Assembly: GCA_000431815.1 (NCBI GenBank)
Contig: FR889212.1
Span: 1 to 53,927, forward strand
DNA from: Butyrivibrio sp. CAG:318
GTDB lineage: Bacteria > Bacillota > Clostridia > Lachnospirales > Lachnospiraceae
DNA: 53,927 bases
Direction: 5' to 3'
This document shows positions 43,157-52,209 of this stretch, piece by piece. The position numbers and the translations under genes were made by a program. Within the stretch, counting starts at the first letter, position 1. Each line of letters begins with the position of its first letter. Under the pieces are notes generated by a model. That model was not told where the DNA came from. It searched no databases and was given only the letters and a program-made list of their open reading frames with translations.

Positions 43157-44575
43157 CTATTCCACTACCTCAACTTTAAGCATATTTGTAGTTCCGGATC
43201 TTCCCATAGGGATTCCGGATGTAATTACGGTAATGTCTCCCTCTTTGACAAGTTCCTGGCTCTTGGCTTTCTCGATTGCATGGTCAAAAAGAACAAACAC
43301 ATCATGTTTCTCTTTGAGAAGAACCGGTGTAATTCCCCATACCATACTGAGCTGGCGGCATACTTTTTCTGTAGTCGCACAACCGATTATATCACATGCC
43401 GGACGGTATCTTGATATCATCCTTACGCTCTTACCGGACTTGCTGACAACAATAATTGCCTTAGCATTAAGATCATATGCTGTTGTACATGTTGCATGGC
43501 AGATAGCATCTGTGATATCCGGATTAGAATCACGTTCCCTTGTAAAAAACCGCTTCTTATAATTAATCTCACGTTCGGTTCTCTCTGCAATACGTACCAT
43601 CATCTCTAATGCTTCAACCGGGTATTTACCGGCTGCGGTCTCTCCCGACAGCATTATTGCGCTTGTTCCGTCATAAATCGCATTTGCGACATCCGCCGTC
43701 TCCGCTCTCGTCGGCCGAGGATTCTTGATCATTGAATCAAGCATCTGTGTTGCTGTGATAACCTGCTTGCCGGCTTCATATACCTTCTTGATAATTACCT
43801 TCTGTGCAATGGGCACTTCTTCTTCCGGAAGTTCCACACCCATGTCACCTCTGGCTACCATAATTGCATCAGATGCATCAATTATCTCATCAATATTATC
43901 AAGTCCCTCCTGATTCTCAATTTTGGAGATAATATTAATTCCCTTTCCTCCGTTGTCATCAAGAAGTTTTCTTATCTGTCTGACATCATCTGCACATCTT
44001 ACAAAAGAAGCCGCTATGAAATCCACATCCTGTTCTATTCCAAAAAGTATATCCGACTTATCCATATCACTTAAGAAATCCATATTGATATGCGCACCCG
44101 GTACATTAACGCCCTTGTGATTGGATACATATCCGCCGTTAACTACGGTACATACAATATCTGTTCCTTTGATTTCCTTAACCACCATCTCAATAAGCCC
44201 GTCATCAATAAGTATATTTGTTCCCACTTTAACGTCCTTATATAAATCAGTAAAAGTGATGGCTGCATGTGTATTATCTCCTAATGAGTCATCCGCTGTG
44301 AGTGTAAAATCCTGTCCGTTTTCAAGCAAAACCTTTCCATCCGCAAAATCACGTACACGGATTTCCGGTCCCTTTGTATCAAGCATGATAGCAACAGATT
44401 TGCCACATTCTTCCCTTACTGACTTGATTGCTTCCATTCTTGCGCCATGTTCTTCATGACTGCCATGCGAAAAATTAAGTCTGGCGACATTCATGCCACC
44501 CATAATAAGGTCCTTAAGAACACCGGGTTTGTCCGTTGACGGTCCCATGGTACATATTATTTTCGTTTTTCTCAT
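43157..44575 (-). CDS. pyk: Pyruvate kinase
   Basis: 472-residue glycolytic enzyme making pyruvate and ATP. Motifs: RLNFSHGSHEEH, LDTKGPEIRVRDF, the catalytic ISKIENQEGLDN and the signature MVARGDMGVEL, and ATQMLDSM. The extra C-terminal PEP-utiliser domain found in some Bacillus enzymes is absent, so it is the short form. First gene of the operon with glpK, ykgJ and cls. Upstream on the minus strand TTGACA (44670-44675) is followed by a poor -10 (TATTCG), so the exact promoter is unsure. Confidence 0.95.
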   Translation of the reverse strand: MRKTKIICTMGPSTDKPGVLKDLIMGGMNVARLNFSHGSHEEHGARMEAIKSVREECGKSVAIMLDTKGPEIRVRDFADGKVLLENGQDFTLTADDSLGDNTHAAITFTDLYKDVKVGTNILIDDGLIEMVVKEIKGTDIVCTVVNGGYVSNHKGVNVPGAHINMDFLSDMDKSDILFGIEQDVDFIAASFVRCADDVRQIRKLLDDNGGKGINIISKIENQEGLDNIDEIIDASDAIMVARGDMGVELPEEEVPIAQKVIIKKVYEAGKQVITATQMLDSMIKNPRPTRAETADVANAIYDGTSAIMLSGETAAGKYPVEALEMMVRIAERTEREINYKKRFFTRERDSNPDITDAICHATCTTAYDLNAKAIIVVSKSGKSVRMISRYRPACDIIGCATTEKVCRQLSMVWGITPVLLKEKHDVFVLFDHAIEKAKSQELVKEGDITVITSGIPMGRSGTTNMLKVEVVE

Positions 44576-44718
44576 AATTAAGTCTCCTTTATAAACTCAC
44601 ATATACTGGTCTATTATATATAATTTATTATACAAAAAATGTTCTCCGAATATACCTTATCACTTTTTTTGTCAAATATCAATATTTCTTTTGTAAAGCT
44701 ATGTAAATCAATATGTGA

Positions 44719-44747
44719 TTGCAAAAATATCGTTATTAATATATAAT
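44719..44747 (+). promoter_or_regulatory. Promoter for the ABC transporter operon
   Basis: TTGCAA (44719-44724), a 17-base spacer and TATAAT (44742-44747), 27 bases before the ATP-binding gene's ATG. The rest of the ~200-base gap to pyk is A/T-rich with no other feature seen. Confidence 0.75.
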
Positions 44748-44774
44748 CAGATACATAAACCAATAGGAGGATAT

Positions 44775-45704
44775 ATGCAAAATATGGACTACATACTGAC
44801 AACCGATAACCTCTGCAAACAATATAAGCATGTAAAGGCTGTCGATTCTATCAATCTCCACATAAAGAAAGGGGATATTTACGGTTTTATCGGACGCAAC
44901 GGTGCCGGCAAGACCACCACTCTTAAGATGCTTTCCGGGCTTGCAAAACCCACGTTCGGCAGTTTCAGCATATTTGGATGCAGCAAAAGCGAACTGGCAT
45001 CCGGAGGACTTTTTGCAAAAATAGGGATTCTTATAGAGGAACCGGGATTCTACCCTGATATGTCAGCCTATGACAATCTCAGGATGAAATGCATTCTTAT
45101 GGGATATAATGACGCGGCATACGCACATGGGCTTTTGGATACCGTAGGACTTGCCGGAGCCGCAAGGCGTAAGGTCAAGACTTTTTCCATGGGTATGAAG
45201 CAACGTCTCGGAATCGCCATGGCACTTGTGGGCGACCCTGAGGTGCTTATTCTTGATGAGCCGATTAACGGTCTCGACCCGCAGGGAATTGCCGAAATCC
45301 GTAATACCATTCTGAAACTCAACCGCGAGAATGGCAAGACAATAATCATTTCAAGCCATATTCTCGAGGAATTATCCAAAATAGCAACGCATTACGGAAT
45401 AATCGATTCCGGAAAGCTCATAGCCGAGCTTACGCCGGAAGAACTTTCAGGGAAGTGTGAATCCCGGATTGTTATCAAGGTATATGACATGGAAGCTGCA
45501 TGTAATCTTTTACACAGTATCAACATTCATAAATTCAATATAATCGATGCCAACACCATCCATGTATATGAGCATATCGAAGACAGCTGCCAGATCAACA
45601 TGGCTCTTTGTAAGGCTGACATTTTCGTGTCGTCAATATGGGTTGAGCAGGCAGGGCTTGAGGAATTTTTCTTCAACATGACAGGAGGTGGCAAGAATGC
45701 TTAA
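44775..45704 (+). CDS. ABC transporter ATP-binding protein (BcrA-like)
   Basis: 309-residue ATPase. Walker A GRNGAGKTT, signature FSMGMKQRLG, Walker B LILDEPINGLDP and H-loop SSHILEELSK are all intact. The C-terminal ~80 residues beyond the ATPase fold match the extended tail of BcrA/LanF-type peptide-resistance ATPases. AGGAGG lies 5-6 bases before the ATG; a longer frame without ribosome site is rejected. The permease start overlaps its end by 8 bases. Export of or resistance to membrane-active peptides is inferred from type; no sensor kinase is adjacent. Confidence 0.88.
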   Translation: MQNMDYILTTDNLCKQYKHVKAVDSINLHIKKGDIYGFIGRNGAGKTTTLKMLSGLAKPTFGSFSIFGCSKSELASGGLFAKIGILIEEPGFYPDMSAYDNLRMKCILMGYNDAAYAHGLLDTVGLAGAARRKVKTFSMGMKQRLGIAMALVGDPEVLILDEPINGLDPQGIAEIRNTILKLNRENGKTIIISSHILEELSKIATHYGIIDSGKLIAELTPEELSGKCESRIVIKVYDMEAACNLLHSINIHKFNIIDANTIHVYEHIEDSCQINMALCKADIFVSSIWVEQAGLEEFFFNMTGGGKNA

Positions 45705-46503
45705 AGCTCTCAGAATGGATCTGTACCGTATGGTACGTACCAAATCGACATACATAATACTTGCGGCAATGATTGCTTCATGCGCCATGATGATATGGAG
45801 TTTCTATGTCACATCTGCCGCATTCTCATCCGGAATGATGGGCGAGACCGGTGCTGATATGAATCTGGCGGCGCTTATGCCACAGACTATTGACGGATAT
45901 TTTGATGCGTTCTTCCAGGGCAATTTTCTTGTCCTTTTTACCGTGATTTTCACCGTAATTTTCTGCGGAGCCGAGTACAAACACGGATATATCAAGAACG
46001 TTGCTTCCGTTATATCGAGACGCACAGGTCTGGTAATTTCCAAGCTTATATGCATCTTTATTGAGATAATTGCACTCCATGCGCTCACCGTATTAGGCAT
46101 AATCATAGGCTGCCGCGGTTTCCTTGGCATTACTGAAGTCAATAATGTCCGTGGGGTGGTACTTGAGGTAATCTGGGGAATTCTTATGAACCTGTCAGTG
46201 GCTTCCGTTATTATGCTTCTATTCATAATTGCACGAAAGACAACTCTCCCGATGGTTATCGGAATCATATATGTATTGATGGGCAGCACTATATATTCAC
46301 TTGCTGATCTTATCGTAGAGAAATTATTTAAGATTACGGATTTCTCGGTTGCCGAGTATACCAATATGGGCAATATGCTTTCATATGTTAATTCCACGGC
46401 ATCGCAGTCCACGCTTATACGTTCGGCAATCGTTGCCGTTGTATACCTTGTGGTTTCAGCCGTTGTATCATGTATGCTTATGAACAAAAAAGATGTGAAA
46501 TAG
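45697..46503 (+). CDS. ABC transporter permease (BcrB-like)
   Basis: 268-residue ABC-2-type membrane subunit with six hydrophobic segments and a large loop after helix 1 (about 38-80) of polar residues, as in BcrB/LanE-type permeases. It overlaps the ATPase gene by 8 bases (ATGCTTAA), with AGGAGG 8 bases before the ATG. It is the second and last gene before a strong terminator. Confidence 0.85.
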   Translation: MLKALRMDLYRMVRTKSTYIILAAMIASCAMMIWSFYVTSAAFSSGMMGETGADMNLAALMPQTIDGYFDAFFQGNFLVLFTVIFTVIFCGAEYKHGYIKNVASVISRRTGLVISKLICIFIEIIALHALTVLGIIIGCRGFLGITEVNNVRGVVLEVIWGILMNLSVASVIMLLFIIARKTTLPMVIGIIYVLMGSTIYSLADLIVEKLFKITDFSVAEYTNMGNMLSYVNSTASQSTLIRSAIVAVVYLVVSAVVSCMLMNKKDVK

Positions 46504-46516
46504 ATTTAAAAAAATC

Positions 46517-46548
46517 AGGCCGTCGGTTCGAGAATGTACCGACGGCCT
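46517..46548. terminator. Bidirectional terminator after the ABC operon
   Basis: An 11-bp perfect stem AGGCCGTCGGT/ACCGACGGCCT with a 10-base loop, flanked by T-rich plus sequence and by A-rich upstream sequence. It also ends the HMA gene on the other strand. Confidence 0.9.
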
Positions 46549-46555
46549 TTTATAA

Positions 46556-46810
46556 TTATTTTTTCCTTCCGAAAAGACTTTTCTTAACATATTCTTCTTT
46601 CCGGTATGATGTCATCTCATATCCTGTCGCTTCTATTGCCGACTTAAGCTCATCTTCGGCAATATCGTCTTCCGAAAGAATAACTGTTTCTTTCTTTGTA
46701 TGGGAAGAATTTACTTTCTTAACATTAAATTTCTGCCTTATTGTGTCATTGACATGTGCCTCACACATAGAGCACGCCATCTTATCAACACCCAGAGTAT
46801 ATTTGTACAT
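46556..46810 (-). CDS. Heavy-metal-associated (HMA) domain protein
   Basis: 84-residue ferredoxin-like metal-binding protein with MACSMCEAHVND, in which the two Cys of the CxxC metal site (residues 13 and 16) are intact. The last residues are basic (KKSLFGRKK). HMA proteins usually shuttle copper, though no P-type ATPase is near. AGGAGG lies 9 bases before ATG. It has its own promoter at 46842-46870. Confidence 0.88.
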   Translation of the reverse strand: MYKYTLGVDKMACSMCEAHVNDTIRQKFNVKKVNSSHTKKETVILSEDDIAEDELKSAIEATGYEMTSYRKEEYVKKSLFGRKK

Positions 46811-46841
46811 ATATGGTATCCTCCTGTATTTTTCTGACTAA

Positions 46842-46870
46842 ATATTATCGCCGCATTCCGTTACGGTCAA
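46842..46870 (-). promoter_or_regulatory. Probable promoter of the HMA gene
   Basis: On the minus strand TTGACC (46865-46870), a 17-base spacer containing the palindrome CCGTAACGG and a TAATAT -10 (46842-46847). It lies in the short gap after the NlpC/P60 gene. Confidence 0.5.
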
Positions 46871-46882
46871 TTTGTTTTTTTC

Positions 46883-47695
46883 TCAATAAGCATAAAAAGA
46901 ACCACACGCTGTTATACCCTTTGCGAGGTCATCTCTGTAACAGTCATCACAGGGATTAAGGCTGTTAACGGTCACATACGGTGTATCAAAAGCTGCTGTG
47001 GCATGGATGTAACGGCAGTTTCCGATGTAGATTGCCACATGTCCGGGCCAATATATAAGGTCTCCCATTTCAAGCTGCCTGCACGTTATGTTTTTTACCG
47101 GATATTCCGGATTAATCTGTGCATCTCGATATATTATAATACCATTAAACATATAGCTCATAAACGCAAGTCCGGAGCAGTCCATTCCCAATGACGATTT
47201 ACCGCCCCATCGGTATTGCACGCCATAATATGACATTGCCGCCGATACTATTCCGCGTCTTACTGTCTGCTCGTCACCGTAAGCCATACGTCTTTTGACA
47301 ATATACGCACTTCTTATATATCCGGATGCACCGTCCGCCTGTTTTATAAGGGTCCATCCTTCTTTACATTCTTTCAGTACTTTGACAAACGAGCCCTTGA
47401 TAAGGCTGCCAATTCGATCTGCCCTGACATCCGGAGCATCAAGAACGTCCACATAGGATTCCCTGACAATACAAAGTCCTCCCGTCCAACGTGTAAATTC
47501 CTCTTTGGATAATATGCGGATGTCATCCGTTAATATGTATCCGGTATATCCATACCATGTAACAACACGCATCATATTGTTATGTGCGGCATCATCCGGC
47601 ATGACCATCCAGCCCGAAAACACATCATCAACCGTCTCGGTACCATCTTCATTGTATAATCTTGCATATACGGATTTAACAATTGCGTACTTCAT
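46883..47695 (-). CDS. Cytosolic NlpC/P60 endopeptidase with two SH3 domains
   Basis: 270-residue peptidase: SH3-like domain 1 (about 1-62), SH3-like domain 2 (about 75-133) and an NlpC/P60 catalytic domain with Cys173 (DCSGL), His219 (GHVAIYIG) and His231 (IHATAAF). No signal peptide is seen, so the protein is cytosolic. This matches gamma-D-glutamyl-L-diamino-acid endopeptidases (YkfC/dipeptidyl-peptidase VI type) that recycle cell-wall peptides, not secreted wall hydrolases. AAGGA precedes the ATG. It ends an operon with two aminotransferases and a membrane protein. Confidence 0.85.
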   Translation of the reverse strand: MKYAIVKSVYARLYNEDGTETVDDVFSGWMVMPDDAAHNNMMRVVTWYGYTGYILTDDIRILSKEEFTRWTGGLCIVRESYVDVLDAPDVRADRIGSLIKGSFVKVLKECKEGWTLIKQADGASGYIRSAYIVKRRMAYGDEQTVRRGIVSAAMSYYGVQYRWGGKSSLGMDCSGLAFMSYMFNGIIIYRDAQINPEYPVKNITCRQLEMGDLIYWPGHVAIYIGNCRYIHATAAFDTPYVTVNSLNPCDDCYRDDLAKGITACGSFYAY

Positions 47696-47729
47696 GCAAA
47701 AAATCCTTTTTATTCTATGATATGCCGTT

Positions 47730-48368
47730 TTACTTAATCTGCTCCATATATGGTTTCATATAATCAAGGACTTTCTGCTTAAGCTCATCTTCATCCTCGT
47801 TATCTTTATCCGGAACAGGAAGCCACATTATGTTTCCCGTAGTATTTACGGCAATTCCGTTCTCGCCGTACTGACATATCATGCCACTATAGACGATTTC
47901 CGGCTCATTCTTATAATATCCGGTCTCATTATCATCCGCTGACAGAAGTCTTATCTGTGACGCTCTTATGGGAATACCGTTATATTTTCCGGCAAAAGAA
48001 AGGTCGCACTCCATTTCGCTCCAGCTGAGTCCGGGAAGCATTTTATTCATGACCGCACGGATTTCATCTTTATCGAACTCAAATTCATCCGAAACATCCA
48101 CTTCCGTAATCACTTCCGCCAGCCAGCCGGGCAGCACATACCTCGAATACAGATCCATAATGTCGATACTGCCTCTTCCTCCGGCTCTCACCACAACCGT
48201 AAGCATAATGGCACCGGCAATGACCATGCCGATGCCAATCCATGTGCATACTATAATGACAAAAGCCCCGATGACAGCCATAAGAATCGATGCGGCGATA
48301 AGCGCAATACGCCTGTCATCGCTCCGTATCTGTTTCACTATCATGTTCCATGCCCTGTCTTTATTCAT
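47730..48368 (-). CDS. Membrane protein of unknown function in the aminotransferase operon
   Basis: 212 residues: a short Arg/Lys-rich N-terminus, two adjacent transmembrane helices (about 22-63) and a 140-residue cytoplasmic or extracellular domain rich in Asp/Glu (NEDEDELKQKVLDYMK near the end). The ATG overlaps the hisC stop by 8 bases (ATGAATAA), with AAGGAG 4 bases upstream, so it is translationally coupled. A longer frame inside hisC is rejected. I do not recognise the family. Confidence 0.7.
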   Translation of the reverse strand: MNKDRAWNMIVKQIRSDDRRIALIAASILMAVIGAFVIIVCTWIGIGMVIAGAIMLTVVVRAGGRGSIDIMDLYSRYVLPGWLAEVITEVDVSDEFEFDKDEIRAVMNKMLPGLSWSEMECDLSFAGKYNGIPIRASQIRLLSADDNETGYYKNEPEIVYSGMICQYGENGIAVNTTGNIMWLPVPDKDNEDEDELKQKVLDYMKPYMEQIK

Positions 48369-49416
48369 AATTCTCCTTAAGAAACTTAAACAGTTCATCC
48401 ATCTGCTCATCTGTTCCTATTGATATTCTCAGATAATCATCTATTCTCGGTGCATCAAAATGTCTCACATAGATTCCCGCATTTCTTAAATCGTCAAATA
48501 TCTTCGCTCCCGGTATGGACTTGTGCTTTGCAAATATGAAATTTGCTCCGGAAGGCAGACATTCAAATCCAAGCTCTGTAAGTGCTTTCACCGAACGTTC
48601 CCTTGTTGCGGTAACCTTACGCGTAATTTCCTGATAATAGGAATCATTCTCAACTGCTATCGTTCCGAGTTCAATCGACGGACGGTTAAGCGTATATGAG
48701 TTTACCGAGTATTTGACATCGTTAAGTGCTTTGATAATACGCTCACCGGCGATGGCAAACCCTATTCTGAGTCCCGCCATTGAACGTGACTTTGAAAATG
48801 TCCTGACGACGATGAGATTCTCATATTCGTCAAGAAGCTCAAGAGCTGATCTTCCTGCAAAATCAACATAAGCCTCATCCACGACCACTATCGATTCCTT
48901 GTTGTGGTCAAGTATATCCCTGATAAAATCAAGATCCCTGTATATTGATGTCGGGGCGTTCGGATTGGCGATTACCACTCCGCCGTTATCTTTATAATAA
49001 TCCTCGGCGCGTATCATAAAATTCTCATCAAGTGCCGGTCTTTCGTACGGTATTCTGTAGACGTCGGCCCACACACTGTAGAAAGAATATGTTATATCCG
49101 GAAAAAGGATTGGTTTGTCCGAATTAAAAAATGTCATAAATATCATAGAAAGCACATCATCCGAACCGACACCCGGAAAAATCTGACTGCTCTTAACTCC
49201 GTAAAGTCCGGCAAGAGCGTCAATCAGGCTGCTTGCTGCCGGATCCGGATAAAGCCTCAAAAGATCCATGTTCATCTTCGCCGCTGCCTCACAGACTGCC
49301 GGTGCCGGCGGATATGGATTTTCGTTAGTGTTTAATTTGATAACATTCGTATTTTTCGGCTGTTCACCCGGAACATACGGCTCAACCGTGCGGATATTTT
49401 TTTCCCATTCTCTCAT
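48361..49416 (-). CDS. hisC: HisC-like histidinol-phosphate aminotransferase family
   Basis: 351-residue class I/II aminotransferase of the HisC type. KLNTNENPYPP, the PLP-contacting NPNAPTS, DEAYVDF, the lysine motif FSKSRSMAGLRIG and a C-terminal LRISIGT are all typical. Histidine-pathway neighbours are missing, so an alternative role on aromatic or imidazole amino acids is possible. It starts 10 bases after the AspC-like gene. Confidence 0.85.
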   Translation of the reverse strand: MREWEKNIRTVEPYVPGEQPKNTNVIKLNTNENPYPPAPAVCEAAAKMNMDLLRLYPDPAASSLIDALAGLYGVKSSQIFPGVGSDDVLSMIFMTFFNSDKPILFPDITYSFYSVWADVYRIPYERPALDENFMIRAEDYYKDNGGVVIANPNAPTSIYRDLDFIRDILDHNKESIVVVDEAYVDFAGRSALELLDEYENLIVVRTFSKSRSMAGLRIGFAIAGERIIKALNDVKYSVNSYTLNRPSIELGTIAVENDSYYQEITRKVTATRERSVKALTELGFECLPSGANFIFAKHKSIPGAKIFDDLRNAGIYVRHFDAPRIDDYLRISIGTDEQMDELFKFLKENYE

Positions 49417-49426
49417 AATTCACCTC

Positions 49427-50623
49427 TTAGTCTGTAAGTTCGAATTCTTCGGCAAGTTTCTTAAATTGCGGAAGGGAATTCGTTATAGTATCGTATGATA
49501 CACAGTAAGCAATTCTTACAAATCCCGGACACGCAAATGTACTTCCCGGAACTATAAGGATGTTATATTTCTTCGCTCTCTCGCAGAATTCCTTATCATC
49601 TACAGGCGTCTTCACGAACATGTAAAATGCGCCCTCCGGCTTAATGCATTCAAATCCGAGTTCCAAAAGTCCCTTATATAATGTTTCCCTGTTACGGTTA
49701 TATGCAGCTATATTCTCTGATACATCAACATCAACGCATCTGCCGATAACTTTCTGCATAAGTGACGGTGCATTAACGAATCCGAGAATTCTTGTAGCCA
49801 CATTACATGCCGTCTTAATCGTTGCCGAATCATCGAGCGCATCAGGTATTACAAGGTATCCGATACGTTCACCCGGAAGTGAAAGCGACTTACTGTATGA
49901 ATATCCGACAACGGTGTTGTCATAGTATTTCGTAAGATACGGAACTTCCACTCCGTCGTATGCAAGTTCCCTGTACGGTTCATCCGAGAAAAGAATTATT
50001 ACCCTGTCGTATTCTTTCTGCTTGCGCTCTAAAATCTCTGCCATCTTCTTGATCGTATCTTCTGAATATACAACTCCGGTAGGATTATTCGGAGTGTTTA
50101 CGATAACTGCCTTGGTCTTAGGCGTTATCATTTTCTCAAATGTATCAAGATCCGGCTGGAAAGTAGCGGTATCAGGTGGTACAACCACAAGCTTCGCATC
50201 AACATTGGCGGCATATGATCTGTATTCGCCGAAATAAGGTGCAAATGCAATTATCTCATCACCGGCGTTGACAACCGCCTTAAATATAACATTAATTCCG
50301 CCTGCCGCACCGACTGTCATAATTATATTGGTTTCATCAAAATCCGTTCCGAAACGTCTGTTGAGTGATGATGCCACAGCCGCTCTTACATCCTCGTATC
50401 CTGAATTACTCATATATCCGTGAAGTACTGTCGATTCTTCCTCATCAACAAGTGCCTTGATTGCTTCATTAACCTGGGCAGGAGCCGGCACATTAGGATT
50501 ACCGAGGCTGAAATCGTATACATTCTCTGCTCCGTATATTCCTGCAAGGCGCTTGCCTTCCTCAAACATCGCTCTGATAACCGAGCTGTTGTTAACCAAA
50601 TCTATCATTTTATCAGATATCAT
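49427..50623 (-). CDS. Pyridoxal-phosphate aminotransferase, aspartate type
   Basis: 398-residue fold-type I aminotransferase, likely aspartate or alanine type. Motifs: DFSLGNPNVPAP, VNTPNNPTGVVYS, FSDEPYRELAY and the PLP lysine in YSYSKSLSLPGERIGY. AGGAGG precedes the ATG by 7-8 bases. It leads the operon with hisC, the unknown membrane protein and the NlpC/P60 peptidase. Confidence 0.88.
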   Translation of the reverse strand: MISDKMIDLVNNSSVIRAMFEEGKRLAGIYGAENVYDFSLGNPNVPAPAQVNEAIKALVDEEESTVLHGYMSNSGYEDVRAAVASSLNRRFGTDFDETNIIMTVGAAGGINVIFKAVVNAGDEIIAFAPYFGEYRSYAANVDAKLVVVPPDTATFQPDLDTFEKMITPKTKAVIVNTPNNPTGVVYSEDTIKKMAEILERKQKEYDRVIILFSDEPYRELAYDGVEVPYLTKYYDNTVVGYSYSKSLSLPGERIGYLVIPDALDDSATIKTACNVATRILGFVNAPSLMQKVIGRCVDVDVSENIAAYNRNRETLYKGLLELGFECIKPEGAFYMFVKTPVDDKEFCERAKKYNILIVPGSTFACPGFVRIAYCVSYDTITNSLPQFKKLAEEFELTD

Positions 50624-50655
50624 ATATGCTTCCTCCTGTTGTCTGATTTAAGTTA

Positions 50656-50684
50656 AGTATATTCCCTGCAGTTTTATAAAACAA
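50656..50684 (-). promoter_or_regulatory. Promoter of the aminotransferase operon
   Basis: On the minus strand TTGTTT (50679-50684), a 17-base spacer and TATACT (50656-50661). Confidence 0.6.
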
Positions 50685-50701
50685 GTATTTTATTTTTGTT
50701 T

Positions 50702-50730
50702 TTGCTTAATTCGGTTATATGTGTTAGAAT
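50702..50730 (+). promoter_or_regulatory. Promoter of the PIG-L gene
   Basis: TTGCTT (50702-50707), a 17-base spacer and TAGAAT (50725-50730), 34 bases before the ATG; divergent from the aminotransferase promoter. Confidence 0.6.
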
Positions 50731-50764
50731 TGTCTCGATTTCAGAAAGATATGAGGATATTATA

Positions 50765-52207
50765 ATGAAAAAAATTATCACAACAATATTAGCCTCGCTG
50801 GCTCTGTGTGCTGTTTTCACATTATCGGCGGACATAACATCTGCTGCGGATGCTGTGGAACTCACACCGGAATATGCCACATCAAACGGCGCGTCCGTAT
50901 ATGATATGACGGGCGGTTCCTACGATACGATGTCCACATTCAACTCGGGTGATACGATAACAATAAGTTCGTCCACACCGATTGCACATCTGTATATCGC
51001 ATGGAATAACAAAACCGTCTCTCCATGGACACTGACACTTGAAGACGGTTCTGCACAGGAGTGCGGTACAAACGGTTATCTTCATGAATATGTGAAACTT
51101 GACAAGCCGTCAACCAAGGCAGTCATCAATATCAAAGCTGATGGCATGAAAATATGCAAATTATATGCTTTCGGTGAGGGCGATGTTCCTTCGTGGGTAC
51201 AGCAATGGAATCCCCCATGCGATGAAGCTGATATTCTGCTCGTCTCAACCCACGCGGACGATGAACAGCTTTTCTTCGGCGGAATCATACCGTATTATGC
51301 CGGCGAGCTTGGTCTCAAGGTTCAGGTAGCCTATTATACCAATTACTGGAATGGTGCCAACATAAGGGAACATGAGAAGCTTGACGGTCTCTGGACTGTC
51401 GGTGTTCGCAACATCTCCGTAAACGGTGATTTCGATGATATATATGCCACTTCGCTCGAAGCTGCCAAAGAAGTTTACAGTTACAATGACACAGTTGCTT
51501 TCATGACGGAACTTATCCGCCGCTTCAAACCTCTCGTCCTGGTCGGTCAGGATCTTAACGGTGAATACGGTCACGGCGGCCATATGATAACATCCGCTGC
51601 GATATGTGATGCCGTAAACGTGAGTGCAGATGCCGCTTCATATCCCGAATCGGCCGATAAATACGGAACTTATGATGTTCCGAAGACTTACCTGCACCTC
51701 TATCCCGAGAACCAGATTAACCTCGACTGCCGCAGGGCTTTATCCAGATTCGGCGGCAAGACAGTCCTCGAGGTTGCCGCTGACGGCTATCTGCAACATG
51801 CTTCACAGCAATGGTGCTGGTTCTATGTATCGGATGATTACCAATACAGCTGTGCCAAATTCGGTCTCTACCGTTCAACCGTAGGTGCGGACACCGGCAA
51901 TGATATTCTTGAAAATGTGGTGACATACGAGGAACAGGCACGCATCAAGGCTGAGGAGGAATCCTCCCGTCAGGCTGAATCGGAATCGGAAAGCATTGCA
52001 CAGTCCATCGCAGAATCTGAGGCTCAAAGCGAGTCCGAGTCAGAAAGTGCGGCAATCCTGGCAGAGCAGAAAGCATCTTCTCGCTCCCGCGCGATAATAA
52101 CTGTAGTAATTGCCGTTGTGGTAATTGTTATCCTGTTGTTCGTATATATTATAGTTAGAAATAATTTAAGAAATTCACGCAGAAGAAAGAAAAGAAAAAT
52201 CCGTTAG
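50765..52207 (+). CDS. Membrane-anchored PIG-L family deacetylase
   Basis: 480-residue protein: signal peptide (1-28), a beta-sandwich-like N-terminal domain (about 30-140), a PIG-L Zn-dependent deacetylase domain (about 155-335) and a Ser/Glu/Gln-rich repeat stretch (ESESESIAQSIAESEAQ), then a transmembrane helix and a strongly basic tail (RRRKKRKIR). Metal motif HADDE at His163 and the second His in GEYGHGGHM match the family. The likely substrate is an N-acetyl sugar or amine at the cell surface. It is convergent with the YgjP-like gene, stops only 2 bases apart, with no terminator between. Confidence 0.87.
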   Translation: MKKIITTILASLALCAVFTLSADITSAADAVELTPEYATSNGASVYDMTGGSYDTMSTFNSGDTITISSSTPIAHLYIAWNNKTVSPWTLTLEDGSAQECGTNGYLHEYVKLDKPSTKAVINIKADGMKICKLYAFGEGDVPSWVQQWNPPCDEADILLVSTHADDEQLFFGGIIPYYAGELGLKVQVAYYTNYWNGANIREHEKLDGLWTVGVRNISVNGDFDDIYATSLEAAKEVYSYNDTVAFMTELIRRFKPLVLVGQDLNGEYGHGGHMITSAAICDAVNVSADAASYPESADKYGTYDVPKTYLHLYPENQINLDCRRALSRFGGKTVLEVAADGYLQHASQQWCWFYVSDDYQYSCAKFGLYRSTVGADTGNDILENVVTYEEQARIKAEEESSRQAESESESIAQSIAESEAQSESESESAAILAEQKASSRSRAIITVVIAVVVIVILLFVYIIVRNNLRNSRRRKKRKIR

Positions 52208-52209
52208 TT

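Noticed and set aside
45804..46487. 227-codon open frame on the minus strand
   Set aside because: Antisense to the BcrB-like permease, which has a coupled start, ribosome site and clear membrane helices. The antisense product is Thr/Ile/Arg-rich without domain.
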